The position numbers and the translations under genes were made by a program. The notes beneath the pieces are model-generated. The model was not told where the DNA came from. It was given only the letters and a program-made list of their open reading frames with translations, and did no database searches. Positions 61,876 to 64,000 of a stretch of 64,000 nt of DNA are shown piece by piece; within the stretch, counting starts at the first letter, position 1, and each line of letters opens with the position of its first letter. The stretch is from Herbiconiux sp. SALV-R1. GTDB taxonomy: Bacteria > Actinomycetota > Actinomycetes > Actinomycetales > Microbacteriaceae. The stretch covers positions 2,170,001-2,234,000 of the forward strand of contig NZ_CP053344.1 in assembly GCF_013113715.1 (NCBI RefSeq). The letters are read 5' to 3'.

Positions 61876-63203
61876 CGGGCGATCTCCTCGGCGGTGATGG
61901 GAGCGTCGTCGGTGAGGGTGCCTGCCGCATCCTCGCCTCCGCCACGCGCCGCATCCTCGTACACCTCGTAAGCTGCCCCCACGCCGCCCCCGCCCACGAC
62001 GTCGGCGCCCTGCCGGCGCAGCACCTGCTCGAGGGCGGCGAGGGTGGTGAGCACCGCATCCTTCCGGGCGTTGTACCCCATGGTGCCGATGCGCCACACC
62101 TTGCCGTGCAGCGGGCCGAACGAGGTGCCGATCTCGATGCCGAAGTCGTTCAGCAGCTCACCGCGCACCGCGTCGCCGTCGACACCGGCCGGGATCTTCA
62201 CCGCCACGACGTTGTTCATCTTCACCGCGAGGTCGCCGAAGGTCTCGAGCCCGAGCCCGCCCACGCCGGCGAGCATCGCCGCGCCGTGCAGCCGGTGCCG
62301 CTCGACCGCGTTCGCGAGCCCCTCCTCGACGAGAAGTCGCGCGCACTCGCGCGCCCCGTAGAGCATGGAGGTGGCCTCGGTGTGGTGGTTGAGGCGCTTC
62401 TCGCCCCAGTAGTCGAAGATCATGGCGAGATCGAAATAGTTCGATCGGATGCGCGCGGCACGCACCACGTCGCCTTCCGACGCGATCCCGGCCTCGATGC
62501 TCTTGCGGGAGTCGATGACCTCGACGGCCCGCGCCGAGAACGTGGCGGGCGCGGAGCCCGAGGGTCCGCCCAGGCATTTCTGGAGGCCGGCGGTGACGGC
62601 GTCGAGGCGGAGCGCATCCGTGTCGAAGTCGTTTCCGCCGAGGCTCGCGGTGACGTCGGTGTAGAACAGCACGCCGTGCTTCTCGCACAGCTCGCCGATG
62701 CCCTCGAGCGGCTGGGCGACGGTGGTGCTCGTGTCGCCGTGCACGACGGCGAGCAGCTTCGGCTTCGTCGAGGCGATCGCCTGCTCGATCTCGGCGAGCG
62801 TGAAGACGGTTCCCCACTCGCGCTCGATGACGTGCACCTCGGCGCCGGCACGCTCGGCGATCTCGCGCAGCAGGTGCCCGAAGCGCCCGAAGATCGGCAC
62901 CAGCACGCGATCGCCGGGCTCGACGAGCGACACGATCGCCGCCTCGATGCCCGCGCGCGAGGTGCCGTCGATGAGCAGCGTCTGCTCGTTCGCCGTGCGG
63001 AAGACCTCGCGGTACAACCCCATCGTCTCGTTCATGTACGCGGTCATGGCGGGGTCGTACTGCCCCACCAGCTGCGCCGACATGGCGCGCAGCACGCGCG
63101 GATCGGCGTTGATCGGCCCCGGCCCCATGAGGAGGCGGGTGGGCGGGTTCACGGGCTGAGCGACGATGACGACTCCTCGAAAATCCTGTTTCTCTCCCCC
63201 CAT
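61872..63203 (-). CDS. pucG: (S)-Ureidoglycine-glyoxylate aminotransferase
   Basis: A PLP enzyme that transfers the amino group of ureidoglycine to glyoxylate, giving glycine and oxalurate. The product, about 443 aa from ATG 63203, has PPTRLLMGPGPINADPRVLRAMSAQLVGQYDPAMTAYMNE at the N-terminus, diagnostic for this class V branch. LLIDGTSRAGIEA binds the cofactor phosphate, and the PLP Lys lies in VTAGLQKCLGGPSGSAP. The C-terminus after about residue 405 is Gly/Glu/Ala-rich. The start is uncertain: ATG 63203 has only AGG next to it, and a GTG 17 codons downstream (VNPPTRLLMG) is possible. It heads pucG-allC-rpiR. Confidence 0.9.
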   Translation of the reverse strand: MGGEKQDFRGVVIVAQPVNPPTRLLMGPGPINADPRVLRAMSAQLVGQYDPAMTAYMNETMGLYREVFRTANEQTLLIDGTSRAGIEAAIVSLVEPGDRVLVPIFGRFGHLLREIAERAGAEVHVIEREWGTVFTLAEIEQAIASTKPKLLAVVHGDTSTTVAQPLEGIGELCEKHGVLFYTDVTASLGGNDFDTDALRLDAVTAGLQKCLGGPSGSAPATFSARAVEVIDSRKSIEAGIASEGDVVRAARIRSNYFDLAMIFDYWGEKRLNHHTEATSMLYGARECARLLVEEGLANAVERHRLHGAAMLAGVGGLGLETFGDLAVKMNNVVAVKIPAGVDGDAVRGELLNDFGIEIGTSFGPLHGKVWRIGTMGYNARKDAVLTTLAALEQVLRRQGADVVGGGGVGAAYEVYEDAARGGGEDAAGTLTDDAPITAEEIAR

Positions 63204-63208
63204 CCTAC

Positions 63209-63222
63209 GAAACGAACGTTTC
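63209..63222 (-). promoter_or_regulatory. RpiR-type operator candidate upstream of pucG
   Basis: GAAACG-AA-CGTTTC is a perfect 6-2-6 palindrome 5 nt before the pucG ATG, with another GAAAC on the minus strand about 13 nt further upstream. RpiR-family regulators commonly bind sites built from GAAA/TTTC half-sites. Its position over the start would block transcription or argue for a start further downstream. Confidence 0.45.
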
Positions 63223-63250
63223 AGGAGTGTTTCGGATGCGCATCCGTTCT

Positions 63251-63308
63251 TTTTGGTCGCGCAAAGTGCTCTCAAAACGCTAGATGGGAGCAGTTTGCGC
63301 GACCAAAA
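63251..63308. repeat. Near-palindromic dispersed repeat, copy 3
   Basis: TTTTGGTCGCGCAAAGTGCT (63251-63270, arm continuing to 63271) pairs with its inverted partner ending GCGCGACCAAAA (63288-63308) over 21 bp, with one internal mismatch at the same place as in copies 1 and 2. The orientation equals copy 2. The 16-nt loop is unrelated to theirs. It begins 19 nt past the stop of the minus-strand amidase gene, where it could act as that gene's terminator. Confidence 0.75.
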
Positions 63309-63327
63309 GGTGGCGAAGCCTGCGGGC

Positions 63328-64000
63328 TCAGGGCGCGAGCTCGGCGGCGATGGAGGTGGCGAGGCCGATGAGGGGGAGGTCGGTGCCGCGGGGGCCGACG
63401 AGGCAGAGGCCGACGGGGGCGGTGCCGCCGGAGGCGGGCACGCGGAGGAGGGGGGCGGAGACGGCGGGGTAGCCGCCGGCGCCCGCCACCGAGGTCATGC
63501 GGAGGGTGGCGGCTCGCACCGACGCGATGACCTCGGCGGAGGCGTCGAGCGCGGGCGCCGACGACGACGCCGAGGGCAGCAGCAGCACACGCCCGGCGAG
63601 CACCTCGTCGAAGCGGCGGCGCGCGTCGGCGAGCAGAACGCGCGCGGCATCCTCCTGAGAAGCCGTCACGCGCGATCCCAGCTCGAAGCGCTCGGCGATG
63701 TCGGGGCCGAGGGCGCCGGGGTGCTCGGTGATCCAGGCGCCGTGCTGACGCCAGGCCTCGGCACCCTGCACCGCGCGGAACGCCGCGAACACCGCGTCGA
63801 GGTCGCCGAGGTCGACCTGGTCGACGAGCCCGAACACCAGCTCGTCGGTGACATGGTCGAACGCCGCCTGCACCTCGGGCGTGCACCCGGCGACGAGGTC
63901 GGCAGCCACGACGAACCGCGGCTCGAGCGTCGGGAGCGCACCCGGCTCCCCCAGCGTCGCCACCGCCGCCGCCCGCAGCACCTCCGGCGAGCGCGTCAGC
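63328..64000 (-). CDS. Amidase-signature family protein, 3' part only
   Basis: The frame is open to the right edge, so at least 223 C-terminal residues are visible and the Ser-Ser-Lys active-site region is outside. The visible part has DELVFGLVDQVDLGDLDAVFAAFRAVQGAEAW. The ending, LLLPSASSSAPALDAS...TSVAGAGGYPAVSAPL followed by PVGLCLVGPRGTDLPLIGLA, has the usual shape of amidase-signature enzymes (GatA, AtzF, indoleacetamide hydrolase). Next to pucG it might process a ureide such as oxalurate or allophanate, but this is inference from location. Confidence 0.75.
   Translation of the reverse strand, partial: LTRSPEVLRAAAVATLGEPGALPTLEPRFVVAADLVAGCTPEVQAAFDHVTDELVFGLVDQVDLGDLDAVFAAFRAVQGAEAWRQHGAWITEHPGALGPDIAERFELGSRVTASQEDAARVLLADARRRFDEVLAGRVLLLPSASSSAPALDASAEVIASVRAATLRMTSVAGAGGYPAVSAPLLRVPASGGTAPVGLCLVGPRGTDLPLIGLATSIAAELAP

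Overview
The window is GC-rich (about 70% by eye), densely coded DNA from a high-GC Gram-positive chromosome. The eno-ftsB-DUF501 order, MoeZ-type E1 enzyme, LysG/LysE pair and many GTG starts with 1-4 nt ATGA/GTGA overlaps point to Actinobacteria, most likely Microbacteriaceae. That family call is inference from content, not from a marker search. No prophage, insertion sequence, CRISPR array or rRNA was seen, and one tRNA is present.

1-20.6 kb is mostly housekeeping. It holds a truncated lipoprotein, two small proteins, a short tRNA with anticodon UAA, then (all minus strand) eno, ftsB, DUF501, a mycosin-like membrane-anchored subtilase and ndh. Two multidrug-type MFS exporters follow, each with its own regulator genes and operator-like palindromes, then hisS, an ABC-2 exporter pair, mazG, a 37-aa peptide with palindromes upstream, mfd, pth and rplY. 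20.8-26.7 kb holds gnd and an oversized smc, separated by three long hairpins.

26.8-41.2 kb is a molybdenum block. Molybdopterin genes (moeZ, moaD, moaA, moeA, moaC and a mog-moaE fusion) lead into a two-gene xanthine-dehydrogenase-type enzyme whose iron-sulfur and Mo subunits are fused. A lysG/lysE pair, an 8-oxoguanine deaminase-like gene and the maturation factor xdhC follow. A mocA-like cytidylyltransferase lies further on at 58.2 kb.

41.4-51.7 kb is an accessory catabolic block. It contains a divergent amidohydrolase that has lost metal-site residues, an orphan VanB-type reductase translationally coupled to an XRE-cupin regulator, and a plus-strand operon: CodA-like deaminase, NitT/TauT-type ABC importer, FAD oxidase, creatininase-family hydrolase and PNPOx-like flavoprotein. 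Its substrate is unknown, and this is the strongest candidate for an undescribed pathway. 51.8-54.6 kb holds a coupled MTHFR-like/2-oxoacid decarboxylase pair.

54.7-64 kb is a near-complete urate-to-glyoxylate pathway: allantoinase, uricase, HIU hydrolase, OHCU decarboxylase, allantoate amidohydrolase, ureidoglycine aminotransferase, an RpiR regulator and a truncated amidase. With the Mo-hydroxylase and 8-oxoguanine deaminase it makes the right half of the window a purine-nitrogen recovery locus supplied with its own cofactor genes. A near-palindromic repeat family (three copies: two in the gnd-smc gap, one near 63.3 kb) and several tandem minisatellites lie in the gaps.
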